From CANIZL01 sp043788645 (GTDB taxonomy: Bacteria > Verrucomicrobiota > Verrucomicrobiia > Limisphaerales > UBA9464), in NCBI GenBank assembly GCA_043788645.1, contig JAYVTS010000081.1:1-11314 (forward strand): DNA of 11,314 bases, given 5' to 3'. Positions 1 through 8,175 of the stretch are shown piece after piece (positions within the stretch are counted from its first letter, which is position 1; each line of letters starts with the position of its first letter). Position numbers and translations under genes: made by a program. The notes under the pieces are model-generated. The model was given only the letters and a program-made list of their open reading frames with translations. It was not told the origin of the DNA and did not search any database.

Positions 1-135
1 GTTAGTGGAAAGGGGCGGGAGCACGCGGGCAATCACCTTACCTCGCCGGGTCACCTGCACCTCGTCGCCCCGGGCCACCCATCGCATGACCTTGGAATAG
101 TCGTTGCGAAGTTCGCGAACCGTGGCTTGTTTCAT
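1..135 (-). CDS. Phd/YefM-family antitoxin, N-terminal part (runs off the left edge)
   Basis: Reading from the ATG at 135-133 gives 45 residues, beginning MKQATVRELRNDYSKVMRWV and continuing into a GDEVQVTRRGKVIARVLPP segment, still open at base 1. Residues 1-20 match the DNA-binding N-terminus of Phd/YefM antitoxins (KQATVRELRNDYSKV resembles 'reLR.nfs.vl..v'), and the later stretch matches the family's conserved 'gepv.ItrrGkpvArl.P' strand. Family members bind and neutralise a type II toxin, often a PIN-domain RNase or a Doc/RelE type, and repress their own operon. The toxin gene would follow on the minus strand, left of base 1, so its type cannot be seen. A palindrome abutting the start codon supports autoregulation. 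Family is fairly sure; partner unknown. Confidence 0.8.
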   Translation of the reverse strand, partial: MKQATVRELRNDYSKVMRWVARGDEVQVTRRGKVIARVLPPLSTN

Positions 136-170
136 GTGCGACACTTTGTAGCACATTGCCGCACTGTCAA
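136..170 (-). promoter_or_regulatory. Probable promoter and autoregulatory operator of the antitoxin operon
   Basis: A perfect -35 hexamer TTGACA is present on the minus strand (bases 170-165). A TACAAA hexamer at 150-145 is the best -10 candidate, but its 14-bp spacing is short. Between the -35 and the ATG lies an inverted repeat: GTGCGACA (136-143), a 3-bp centre, then TGTAGCAC (147-154), with 7 of 8 positions pairing. It overlaps the -10 region and ends one base before the start codon. This is where Phd/YefM-type antitoxins usually repress their own promoter. The palindrome and -35 box are visible; the regulatory role is inferred. Confidence 0.45.
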
Positions 171-235
171 GGAAGAGCTCCGCTACTCGATTAAAGTGCA
201 ATCTTCATACTCTTTCGTCGCGAGACGCAGCGAAA

Positions 236-255
236 GCCCGTCTAGCCAGGCGGGC
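236..255 (-). terminator. Weak candidate terminator hairpin downstream of the PDZ/regulatory-domain gene
   Basis: GCCCGTC (236-242) and GGCGGGC (249-255) form a 7-bp stem around a 6-base loop; on the plus-strand transcript one of the pairs is G-U. On the minus strand the stem is followed only by TTTCG, so the U-tract is poor. It lies about 115 bp past the stop of the 371-1453 gene. The rest of 155-370 shows nothing convincing apart from a GAAGCGCTTC palindrome at 256-265. Confidence 0.2.
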
Positions 256-370
256 GAAGCGCTTCCGAGCGGGGCTGTATGGGGACATACTGTCCGGCTC
301 GGAACGCGAGGCCAACGCCGCCAGACGGGCTTGCAGCAAGTCGTAGCAGAAAGAGGATGAACTATCCGGG

Positions 371-1453
371 CTAGTGGTGGGGCGCATCCGCTATGAGCTC
401 AGCGATATCTTCCTTGGTTAACTCGATATACTGGGTGTTGGTTCCGGTAGAATCCGGACGGCGAAAGGTGTAAACAATCCGGCAAGTTCGTGCTCCAAGG
501 GGGATATTTGAGGAAGGGGCATCAAGGAGTCTACTCCGGAATTCACTGAAGTTGGCCACTTTTTGTTCGCCCACCATCCAAAAAACGTCGCCCCGCTTTA
601 AGCGTCCAATTTTCAATCGATCACTCTGTGCTCCAGGATCTAAGACCATGACCCCGGTGCTATCCCAAAGATGAAAGGTCGCCTTCAAGGTTGAGTTAAC
701 GTCCACCAGTTTGAGGCCAAATACTTCATGAATGACGGTTCCCTTGGGGATCTGAGCGGGTTGCAGGGTGAGGGTTCCGATGTTTCCGACGGTACGTTCG
801 ATGGCTTTGTTTCCAGTTAGCGGCGGTGTGTCGAGACCATCGGAGAGAACCTCCAACGTGGCAGATTCATCGAGCAGTCCTTTCATTTCAAACTGTCCGT
901 GGACATCCGAAACCGTCCCGCGATTCCGGTCCAGATGCGTTTTGAACGTCACCTCGACCAGGGCGCCGAGAACGGGGCGACCCTCGGAATCAACGATTTG
1001 GCCGGAAATGGTTCGGCCCTCTTGCAAAACAACCTGAAGGTTCGCGAGTTGTTTCTGGCTCTGCCGTTGTAGGTCATCCAATTGAATGATGAGGTACTTG
1101 GGGTGTTTGAATTCGAGCCGAATCGAATCGTTGCCAATCTCGCTCCGTTTCAGGCCCGACAGGGCTGTGGTGCACCGAATTAAGAAACGCCCCCATCCAT
1201 CGCTTTCGGCAATCGCAATATTGCCGTATCCAATCCCGTCTGGGATGCGGTGAGTCGCGGTCACTTCGACGCCCTGAACCGGTTGACCGCGCTCGTTTGA
1301 GATCAAGCCAGCGTAGTGGAATGGAGGCGTGGAATCCGTGGCTGGGCTGCCTTTCGCATCCTGAGCGAGTGATGTTCTGATTGCTCCGCTCGAATGCAGC
1401 GCGAGTGCGACCAAGCTGGCCTTGAGACCATAACGACAACTTAGGGATTTCAT
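371..1453 (-). CDS. Secreted protein with two carboxypeptidase-regulatory-like domains and a PDZ-like domain
   Basis: 360 residues. An N-terminal signal sequence is visible (basic MKSLSCRYGLK, hydrophobic ASLVALALHSSGAI, likely cleavage after SLA near residue 30), so export across the inner membrane is expected. Residues about 47-120 and 149-230 each resemble carboxypeptidase regulatory-like folds (Gly-Leu-Ile-..-G.PV.G..V and sGqIvDseGrPV.Ga.VeV, with a DG.Grf / D.hGqF turn). Residues about 245-345 resemble a PDZ domain: GVMVLDPGAQSDR, then LKRGDVFWMVGEQKVANFSE. No protease triad is visible, so a binding or scaffold role at the envelope is more likely than peptidase activity. AAGGA lies almost against the ATG, which is too close for a good Shine-Dalgarno; no better start keeps the signal peptide. 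The domain assignments come from motif pattern only and the function is unknown. Confidence 0.85.
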   Translation of the reverse strand: MKSLSCRYGLKASLVALALHSSGAIRTSLAQDAKGSPATDSTPPFHYAGLISNERGQPVQGVEVTATHRIPDGIGYGNIAIAESDGWGRFLIRCTTALSGLKRSEIGNDSIRLEFKHPKYLIIQLDDLQRQSQKQLANLQVVLQEGRTISGQIVDSEGRPVLGALVEVTFKTHLDRNRGTVSDVHGQFEMKGLLDESATLEVLSDGLDTPPLTGNKAIERTVGNIGTLTLQPAQIPKGTVIHEVFGLKLVDVNSTLKATFHLWDSTGVMVLDPGAQSDRLKIGRLKRGDVFWMVGEQKVANFSEFRSRLLDAPSSNIPLGARTCRIVYTFRRPDSTGTNTQYIELTKEDIAELIADAPHH

Positions 1454-1968
1454 TTCCTTGAAATGTTAAAGCAGAATGTGTGCCGGGCGGTTTTACCTCG
1501 AACGGCCCCCATTTTTATCATATTGCTGCCATTCTGAAGTCGAGGCACGGGAATACCGGCAATTTTTGGCTCAATCTGTACAAAAATGCCTAGTCCGGAT
1601 ATTTCACATGACAGCGAAGTGCGAAACATCTGAGCATTTGAATGATTCGCCACTCGCCTGAAAAAATCACACCAGAAATGGGGGTGGCGGACTCCGGTAC
1701 GCGAATTGTTTCGGCCTGGGATGCTATTTTACGACCGAAGACGGTGACTCCGCCGACTCCGCATGCGCCAAAAGTGTTGGGCGGAGGCGCCCCACGCGGC
1801 GTCTGAGGCTGGCGCGCTCCCCGTCGCTACGCATTGGGAATCTTGCGCATTGCGCCGACTTCGGTTGGCCATCGAGTGGTTATTTGGAAGCAATTGGATT
1901 TTGAGGCATCGCGGTAAAGTCCTGATGGGTGCCATATCAAGGAGACCAAGGGATGGGTCGCGGCGGCT
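1454..1968. other. Gene-free stretch of 515 bp
   Basis: Separates the two secreted-protein transcription units. The short open frames on both strands have no recognisable protein character. Visible structure: GACTCCGC directly repeated at 1746-1753 and 1755-1762, and a GC-rich imperfect stem (GGAGGCGCC at 1783-1791 against GGCGCGCTCC at 1811-1820, with one bulge and a 19-base loop). This stem lies about 150-190 bp downstream of the 1423-residue gene. It has no T-run next to it on the minus strand, so it is not a typical intrinsic terminator, although it could slow or protect the 3' end of that transcript. Confidence 0.5.
1517..1543 (-). promoter_or_regulatory. Weak candidate promoter for the PDZ/regulatory-domain gene
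   Basis: On the minus strand a TATGAT hexamer (1522-1517, five of six matches to the consensus -10) follows TCGACT (1543-1538, four of six matches to -35) at 15-bp spacing, about 65 bp before the start codon. The match is modest and such matches occur by chance. Confidence 0.2.
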
Positions 1969-4900
1969 TCATTGCTCGTTCCGTGATGGCGTGCAAACGC
2001 GGGTGACGATGGCCTTACCCAAAGGCAGTTTTAGCCGGATACGGCGGATGTTTTCTCCGCAACCGGTCGGGCAGTAATCGGTCAAGGTCAGCGTGTGGAC
2101 GCCTACAGCATAGCTGGTCGAGGGTAGGCTGGCGGCAATGCGCCCTCCCAAGCCCGAGGCTTCGGCCGACAGGGTTGCACCCCCCGGGATAACGACGATC
2201 CGCAAATCGACGGAAAGTTGGTCCGTGGCGAATTCAATGAGCGTTTCCCGAGTCAATTCCAGCCCGGTCTCGCCAGCTTCCGTGCGGAGGGCTGACGAGG
2301 CCAGCGCACCGGTCGCGTCGTAGAGGGTCCAGACCGTATCACCCAAAGGTTGGGGATTCCGTGTCGGTCTTACGACAAGGTCTGCGACTTCGCGGCAGAA
2401 TGGAACTACGACTGGACCGCAACAGATTTTTAGCAAGCGGGTCTTGTCGTTGGGCGTGGTGATGACGATGCGCCCAATCGGTCGAGTGCCGCCCGTGAAG
2501 AGATGGGTTTCTCCCGTTGTCGCCGTCACGCGGTCCAAGTGGAATCGATCCAGCGGCGCACCCAAATCATCGTAGGCTTGAAAGTCAATCAAGCCCGAAC
2601 CGGAGATGAACTCGATCTCGACCTGTGGACACGGATGCGCGAACTTCAGTTCGACCTGATATTCCACCTCATAGCCCACCACTTCGTAACCCGGCAGGAA
2701 CCCTCCATACGGGCTGATGCGGGCAGTGGAAGGAGTTCGACCGTCGGCTGAGTGCGCGGTTAAGGTGAGGTCACCTTGAAGCCAAGGATTTGACACCTCA
2801 CCCAGGGCCGCCGTGCGGAGCGGCAGGCACTCGCGCGATTCCTGTGCGTCGGAGAACTGGAAGGCGCGCAGGCACAATTCACGAAGATGAACTGGCTTGG
2901 CGGCCGCCGTGATTCGCAGGCGGCGAAGCGGTCGGCCGGCACGGGCGCGGAGCGTCACCAACTGCGTGTGATCGGTGACTGGAGCGCTGGAGACAAAGAG
3001 TTCATCCGCTTGCCCGACTTCATCAAAGGCCTCAAATTTGATAGGGGGTCCCAACTGAATGAATCCAATGTCCACCCCCGTTGCCGGCGTGGGCAGTTCG
3101 ATGTCCATCCGCCCGTCGAACCAGAGCGCGTGGCTCACCCCCGACTCAATGATCTCGTTGACCGGGTTGTGCGAATTATCCGGGCGGAAGCGATCGAATT
3201 TCCAACCGGCGAACTCCCAGAGATTCGCTCGGTTCCCCAAAGCCTCGGCGGAGAAGTTCAGGCAGCCTTCGGTCAATTCTGGATCGACGAGCCGCGTGTA
3301 GCCTCCTGCGCCGATCGTTTCCATTGCAAAATGGCGCTGGCCATTGGGTAATATCTCTCCCGCGCCGAAAACCCATGGGCCGTCCACGTTTGGCGCGACC
3401 TGAAGCTTGGGAATTCCGTTGGCGGACTTGGCCCAGTCCAAATTCAGCTTTCCGGCGTCGAATCCGAACTTCAACTTGGGGACCAAAGGCGCGGTTCGAT
3501 CGCCCAGATTCAGCAGTCGTAACGTGCCAATATTGCTGGCGCGCAGTCCAAAAACGCCGCAGGGGTCTCTTGGATAGGAGTTTGCATCATCTGTGACGAT
3601 TTCCACGCGGTCGGCAAGGATGGAATTGCCAACATTACAATAGATCAGACGATTCCAGCTCATAATCCACATGAACTGTCCGTTGACGACGCGCGCTGCG
3701 ACGTGATCCGGCGCGGCATCCGGGGCCAGATTGCCGCGCGCATCCTCCGCTTCGCTCGGGCGACCTTTTTGTTCGAAGCGCAGTTGATCGCCGTGGAACA
3801 ACCGCAGCGTATTGTGGGTGGCTTGCAGACCCGGGAACCGCACCCCGAAGAAATAAGGACCGCCCGGCGAAATAGTATGGCCTGCGAGCACGGCATTCGT
3901 CGGAGCGCCTCCTCCAGCGCTACGCACTTGAAAGTCCAGCCTGGCGCCTTTTCCTGGGTATTGATTCCCACTGACGGGCTGGTAGCCCAGATCCACTGAA
4001 GCAATCTCCTGAGGGACTCCTGGAGGGGCCATTGGAGTAATGGGGCTACCATTATACATTGCAATTCCATCCTCGGCGCTCTGCGAAAGGCCGCTGAGCA
4101 CAAGACTGCCAAAGGCATCCTGACGGAAACTAGCATTGCCTAGCGCTTGAACACGCCGGCCGACGAAATTGCTAGGCTCCGTGGGGTTGTCCGCGCTCCT
4201 GGTCAAACCCTGGATGGATACGGCTGGGACTTTGTCGCCGACGAGCAACAGGCCGCGCAGGCTGCCGGGATTCCAAGGGAGGGGCTGAGGACCGGCAAGC
4301 GTCCAGTTCATCGACCTGACCTGAATATTTTCGCCACTCGCCAACCGGATAAGACTCGGATCCACGGATCTCGATCCCATGGACAGCCGACCATCCGGGC
4401 CAATGGCGACAGGAAAAAAGACGGGAGGCACCCCCACCGCCGCGTCCCAGCTCACACGCAGTTCTCCTTCAGTGCCCTCCAACCTGCGCACGGTGCCGTC
4501 CGCCAGAGTAATTTCCAGCCGTTGGTGCCCTTGCGGGACTTCGAGTGTGCCGTCCGTCGGAGCGATTTTCAGCCGTTGCGGGAATATTGGGTCCCCCGGA
4601 CCGATGGGGAAAAATCCGCCCAGTTCGATTCGACCTCCTTTTCCTTCAAACAACAACGAACCCATTTCGACGGTTAACGCGCCGGGCAGAGGATCAATCG
4701 CACCACCTGCCACAAAGCGGAGTTTTGCGCCCTCGGCGAGCGTGGGGAGGCTCAACTTCAATTCCGCACTCGATTTGCCGGGACGATATTTTTGCAGGCC
4801 CAAAGGAGAGGTGGCCTTGTCCGTGAGATCGATTTTCACGTCCCAATCTCCGCTCATCCCGAGCGGATTATACACCTCAAAAAGTCCCGCGTAGCCGGAA

Positions 4901-6240
4901 GGGTTCCCCGGGCTGAGGTCCGTGAAATAGCCGAGGTGATTTAAGAGATCCCACGGGCCGGGAGCCGGTGGATCAACCGGAAGCGGCAAAGCCGGTGGCG
5001 CTGGCTGGGTCCGCACTTCGAGTTCACCGTTGGCACCTGCCAGCAAGACGCCCTGACTGGATCGGACTTCAACACCGAATTTTGTCAGCGCTATCCCAGT
5101 GATAACGCGTTCACTGATCCCGCTGAAGCGCAGGTCGAGTCCGGAAAGCTTCAACGGGACTCCAACCACTCCGGCTGGGCCAGCGAATATTTCCATGCGG
5201 TCGGGTAAGAAATCCAATTCGTTACGGTTATTGAAAACGATCACGCTGCTGCCGACGGCAAAAGAGTATTCGAAGACCACCCCGGCGTCGGGCCTGAGCG
5301 ACGCGCGAATCGCGATCGGTTGTGCGGTGAGCATGACGTGGTTTTCAAGGGGAAAATGATTGGCCGGTGGGGCAGTCCTGTTTCGCGATTCATAGAGCAG
5401 GGTGGAACCGTTGTAGAGCCGCAGCCCATAGGTGGCGGCACCCTGCCCGGTGAAATCAGGAATCGTTTCAATCAACTGATACGGGATACTCCGCTGCAGG
5501 AGTAATGAGCCCATGGGCGCCCCGGCATCCCCCCGTACAGTCACCTCACAAACCGCACCCGCGGGCAGATTGTTCGCTCGAATGATGGAATCGAAGTCCA
5601 GTCGGACTCCCTCCACGCTGCCAAAGTCGAAGCGCACACCGTCCAAGCCGGAGTCACCCAGATGGTAGAGGCGCAATGAACCATCCGCGCGGGCGTCCGC
5701 TAGGGCAGCGCCCTGGAGCACTGATGATACTCCACCGTAAAGTGGCGCGGAGCACTTGGGATCGGACAACACCGTGATGGAGAAACGGCACGAGTTGGAT
5801 TGGCCGCTGCCATAGGCGGTGGCGTGGACCATCGTCGTGCCGAGCGGAAAGCAGTCGCCGGACGAATGATCGGTAACGACGTGGAGATCGACCGGGTTGC
5901 ATAAATTGGTGGCCCAGAGAGAGAAGTCCACCGGCACGCAATTGGAGCTGCAGGTGTACCGAATGATATTGGTCGGGCAGGCAAGGCTCAGACAGTGGGG
6001 ATCAGGCTGAGGGTCGGGTGCCAGGACACCGCCGATCATCTTGACGGTGGGGGTGAATGACAGATCAAACACAACCGGCTGTCCGACGACGCTGGTCAGG
6101 GTCGCTGGGGACGAATGCAGGGTGCCACCCGGTTGGAAGGCATACGTGTCCAGGCTGTAGTTCGGATAGACGGCGGCAACCCCTTCGAGCGCCGCGAGCC
6201 AGAAGCACGAGGCGAGCACGGGGAGTAAATTTCGTTTCAT
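1969..6240 (-). CDS. Very large secreted protein with HYR domain and internally duplicated domains
   Basis: 1423 residues from the ATG at 6240-6238. That start is chosen over an ATG 72 bases upstream because it opens a classic signal peptide (MKRNLLPVLASCFWLAALEG, cleavage near VAA at residue 23) and has AAAGGG 8 bases before it. Residues about 88-158 fit a HYR (hyalin repeat) fold: CPTNII, then C-FPLGTTMVHATAYGSG and SCRFSITV. A Pro-rich linker lies at 412-428. Two pairs of segments look like duplicated domains: about 270-380 with 810-905 (LRLYNG/LRLFHG, PDRMEI/ADRVEI), and about 1045-1125 with 1197-1275 (FEAFDEVG/FQAYDDLG, RRLRIT/GRIVIT). The last pair resembles jelly-roll binding modules. 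Many paired Cys residues suit an oxidising, extracellular location. No catalytic motif, anchor or PEP-CTERM signal is visible. It follows the beta-roll gene after 84 bp and is probably co-transcribed. Function not recognised; an adhesin or surface-binding role is an inference. Confidence 0.88.
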   Translation of the reverse strand: MKRNLLPVLASCFWLAALEGVAAVYPNYSLDTYAFQPGGTLHSSPATLTSVVGQPVVFDLSFTPTVKMIGGVLAPDPQPDPHCLSLACPTNIIRYTCSSNCVPVDFSLWATNLCNPVDLHVVTDHSSGDCFPLGTTMVHATAYGSGQSNSCRFSITVLSDPKCSAPLYGGVSSVLQGAALADARADGSLRLYHLGDSGLDGVRFDFGSVEGVRLDFDSIIRANNLPAGAVCEVTVRGDAGAPMGSLLLQRSIPYQLIETIPDFTGQGAATYGLRLYNGSTLLYESRNRTAPPANHFPLENHVMLTAQPIAIRASLRPDAGVVFEYSFAVGSSVIVFNNRNELDFLPDRMEIFAGPAGVVGVPLKLSGLDLRFSGISERVITGIALTKFGVEVRSSQGVLLAGANGELEVRTQPAPPALPLPVDPPAPGPWDLLNHLGYFTDLSPGNPSGYAGLFEVYNPLGMSGDWDVKIDLTDKATSPLGLQKYRPGKSSAELKLSLPTLAEGAKLRFVAGGAIDPLPGALTVEMGSLLFEGKGGRIELGGFFPIGPGDPIFPQRLKIAPTDGTLEVPQGHQRLEITLADGTVRRLEGTEGELRVSWDAAVGVPPVFFPVAIGPDGRLSMGSRSVDPSLIRLASGENIQVRSMNWTLAGPQPLPWNPGSLRGLLLVGDKVPAVSIQGLTRSADNPTEPSNFVGRRVQALGNASFRQDAFGSLVLSGLSQSAEDGIAMYNGSPITPMAPPGVPQEIASVDLGYQPVSGNQYPGKGARLDFQVRSAGGGAPTNAVLAGHTISPGGPYFFGVRFPGLQATHNTLRLFHGDQLRFEQKGRPSEAEDARGNLAPDAAPDHVAARVVNGQFMWIMSWNRLIYCNVGNSILADRVEIVTDDANSYPRDPCGVFGLRASNIGTLRLLNLGDRTAPLVPKLKFGFDAGKLNLDWAKSANGIPKLQVAPNVDGPWVFGAGEILPNGQRHFAMETIGAGGYTRLVDPELTEGCLNFSAEALGNRANLWEFAGWKFDRFRPDNSHNPVNEIIESGVSHALWFDGRMDIELPTPATGVDIGFIQLGPPIKFEAFDEVGQADELFVSSAPVTDHTQLVTLRARAGRPLRRLRITAAAKPVHLRELCLRAFQFSDAQESRECLPLRTAALGEVSNPWLQGDLTLTAHSADGRTPSTARISPYGGFLPGYEVVGYEVEYQVELKFAHPCPQVEIEFISGSGLIDFQAYDDLGAPLDRFHLDRVTATTGETHLFTGGTRPIGRIVITTPNDKTRLLKICCGPVVVPFCREVADLVVRPTRNPQPLGDTVWTLYDATGALASSALRTEAGETGLELTRETLIEFATDQLSVDLRIVVIPGGATLSAEASGLGGRIAASLPSTSYAVGVHTLTLTDYCPTGCGENIRRIRLKLPLGKAIVTRVCTPSRNEQ

Positions 6241-6248
6241 GGTCTGAA

Positions 6249-6254
6249 CCCTTT
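6249..6254 (-). promoter_or_regulatory. Ribosome binding site that decides the start of the 1423-residue protein
   Basis: AAAGGG on the minus strand lies 8 bases upstream of the ATG at 6240-6238. This favours that start, which begins a clean signal peptide, over the upstream in-frame ATG at 6312-6310. Using the upstream ATG would put 24 polar residues before the signal. Confidence 0.5.
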
Positions 6255-6324
6255 TTCTTTGCTGGTTGGTTCGCTGAGTGGAGGCACCGCCCGACGGCGA
6301 TGTCACGCGCAAAACTTTGGGCCT

Positions 6325-8175
6325 TTACCGGGTGACTTCCGTCGCATCGATTCGCGCGCACCACTTCACCTCTTCGGAGGCGAAGACGGCAATGCGCAGG
6401 GTGTTGTCTCCAGCAGTGCCAGTATTGTACGGTGTGGCTTGCCACGGGACTGCGCCTGGAGTTTCAAAAATGGCTCGCGCGGTTCCCACCGTGGCGCCAG
6501 AGCCATCCATCAAATGAAAGCTGACGGCACCGCCGACGTTGGCGATCATCCCACTGACTTCATACGAAGCGAAGTTCGCCCCCGTCACGCTGACAGCGGA
6601 GATCTGGAAACGCAGCGTCCAGACTGCGCCGTCGGGAACGAAAATGCGCTCCAGGCCGCCATTGCCATCCAGGAACAGCTCCACATTGCCTTTCAATTTG
6701 CGACGCAGTACGAAGGTGGACACCTGCGCATCTCCCGGAGTATCGAGTTGGCCGCTGGCGAAGGCGAGTTGGCCGTGCGATCGCGCGATCGCCTGCAAAC
6801 CGCCCGGGATGACCGACCAAGCGCCTAACGTCGTGTTCTTTTCGCCACCCGAGATCGTTGAAGTGGAGCCGAGATTCGTGTTGCTATTGCCGCCCAAGAT
6901 GGCCGCAAAGTCGTTGGTCACACCGATTTGGTTGAACTGGCCGCCCGCAATCACCGAGGCACGAGCTGCCGTCCCGTTGCCGAAACCGCCGCCAATCGAA
7001 GCATACGCGGCACTGTTATGGTTGAAAGTTCCACCGGCAATCGTGGAGTCGCGCCCGAGAGCAATATTCTGAAAACCACCACCGACCACAGCTTCCTGGT
7101 CCGCGCGGTTGTTGCCACCACCTCCCACGGTTCCCAACTCGCCGGCCACAACGTTGAATCCGCCGCCCCCAATGGTCCCCTGACTCACTCCGATCACCTT
7201 ATTCGCCGAGCCACCACCGATCACTCCCACGTAACCGTTCGTGATCAGGTTCTCCGAGCCACCTCCGATGAAGCTGGCATGTGAAAAATTCGTTCCCCCG
7301 CTCTCCACGATGAGGTTCGCAAAGCCGCCTCCGATGATGGAGTCCCGGGAAGTGATCAGATTCGAGATGCCACCGACAATCGCGGACCAATCGGCCAATA
7401 TCGTGTTGGGCCTTAATGCGATACCGCCGCCGGCAATGACGGAACTGCCGCCAACGATGACATTGCCCTGAAACCCGCCCACGAGACTTGGTCCCTGTAA
7501 GTTCGGAAGAATTCGTAACGCGGGCAAGCTATGCACCCCAATCGTCAGCGCCGTGTCGTCAATGGTGCCAAGGAAATTGGTTTTTGGGTTGGTGTTTTCG
7601 TTGCCGAGGAGCCTCCAGAACGTATCGCCGAGCAGGCCCGGAGACAGATCGGACGGAGTGATACTTCCGTCCGCAATGGCTACCGTCCCAACTGATCCCG
7701 GGGCAAGTGCGACCGCGGTCACGGCGCCGGGAGTGACCGATGACGCAACGGAAGCAGTGCCGGCCGAGAAGGCGTAGGTGGCGTAGGGCGTCGGCAAAAT
7801 TGGGACGCGGTCGGACAGCGGATAAAACGGGGTGCCCGGTTGGGACTGATTCGTCGCGTACTGAACGTCGAGCCACCGTTCAGACCCATTAAAAACGTTC
7901 GAGCCAAAGTTCAGCAATACATTAAAGTATCCGTTGGTGACGGACGTGCCGGGTACGGCCACCAATGGGCCCACCTGCTTGCCATTCGTTCGCGAATCGA
8001 AAAGTCGCACCAGAAAATCGACGAGATTGTTGGCCGGGGCGTTACTTTCGTAAAGACGACCGGTGAAATTGAAGGTCGACTGGCTATAGACATTGCTTTG
8101 GGACCAGGCGGGGGTAATTCCGAACCAGAACGTAAGCAGGGACCAGCTGAGCAAGAGAACGGTGCGCTTTTTCAT
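6325..8175 (-). CDS. Secreted beta-roll (YadA-head-like repeat) protein with tail-fibre-type terminal domains
   Basis: 616 residues from the ATG at 8175-8173, which opens a signal peptide (MKKRTVLLLSWSLLTFWFGI, cleavage near AWSQ at 25). Residues about 30-135 resemble the N-terminal domain common in bacterial secreted fibre-like proteins (FTGRLYESNAPANNLVDFLV, later NGYFNV, PLSDRVPILPTPYA). An Ala/Val/Gly-rich linker (136-182) leads to a WRLLGNENTNP-FLGT-D element. From about 240 to 460 there are some 14-15 repeats of the type IGGG..N.....S, spaced 14-17 residues, like the left-handed beta-roll of trimeric autotransporter heads. Residues about 465-616 form a separate C-terminal domain (GQLDTPGDAQ, FVLRR). 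There is no autotransporter membrane anchor, so the protein is either released or held by a partner. No Shine-Dalgarno is visible. First gene of a probable two-gene unit with the 1423-residue protein. A structural or adhesive role is inferred from repeat architecture. Confidence 0.87.
   Translation of the reverse strand: MKKRTVLLLSWSLLTFWFGITPAWSQSNVYSQSTFNFTGRLYESNAPANNLVDFLVRLFDSRTNGKQVGPLVAVPGTSVTNGYFNVLLNFGSNVFNGSERWLDVQYATNQSQPGTPFYPLSDRVPILPTPYATYAFSAGTASVASSVTPGAVTAVALAPGSVGTVAIADGSITPSDLSPGLLGDTFWRLLGNENTNPKTNFLGTIDDTALTIGVHSLPALRILPNLQGPSLVGGFQGNVIVGGSSVIAGGGIALRPNTILADWSAIVGGISNLITSRDSIIGGGFANLIVESGGTNFSHASFIGGGSENLITNGYVGVIGGGSANKVIGVSQGTIGGGGFNVVAGELGTVGGGGNNRADQEAVVGGGFQNIALGRDSTIAGGTFNHNSAAYASIGGGFGNGTAARASVIAGGQFNQIGVTNDFAAILGGNSNTNLGSTSTISGGEKNTTLGAWSVIPGGLQAIARSHGQLAFASGQLDTPGDAQVSTFVLRRKLKGNVELFLDGNGGLERIFVPDGAVWTLRFQISAVSVTGANFASYEVSGMIANVGGAVSFHLMDGSGATVGTARAIFETPGAVPWQATPYNTGTAGDNTLRIAVFASEEVKWCARIDATEVTR

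Noticed and set aside
205..387. 60-codon minus-strand reading frame starting inside the end of the PDZ/regulatory-domain gene
   Set aside because: Ser/Arg/Ala-rich composition from GC-rich DNA, no ribosome binding site, no recognisable domain, and it begins within another gene's coding end.
1783..1820. GC-rich stem downstream of the 1423-residue gene as an intrinsic terminator
   Set aside because: The stem has a bulge and a 19-base loop and lacks a T-run on the minus strand; it is noted only as structure in the gene-free stretch.
4147..4894. Long plus-strand open frames opposite the 1423-residue gene
   Set aside because: Composition typical of antisense frames in GC-rich coding DNA; no domain or start signal, while the minus strand carries a coherent protein.
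6241..6312. N-terminal extension of the 1423-residue protein to the ATG at 6312
   Set aside because: It would place 24 polar residues before a clear signal peptide, and a suitable ribosome binding site precedes the ATG at 6240.
6539..7284. Plus-strand open frames and apparent DNA repeats opposite the beta-roll region, resembling an array
   Set aside because: The periodicity follows the 14-17-residue protein repeats on the minus strand. The units differ in sequence and length and there are no uniform spacers, so this is not a CRISPR array or a separate gene.
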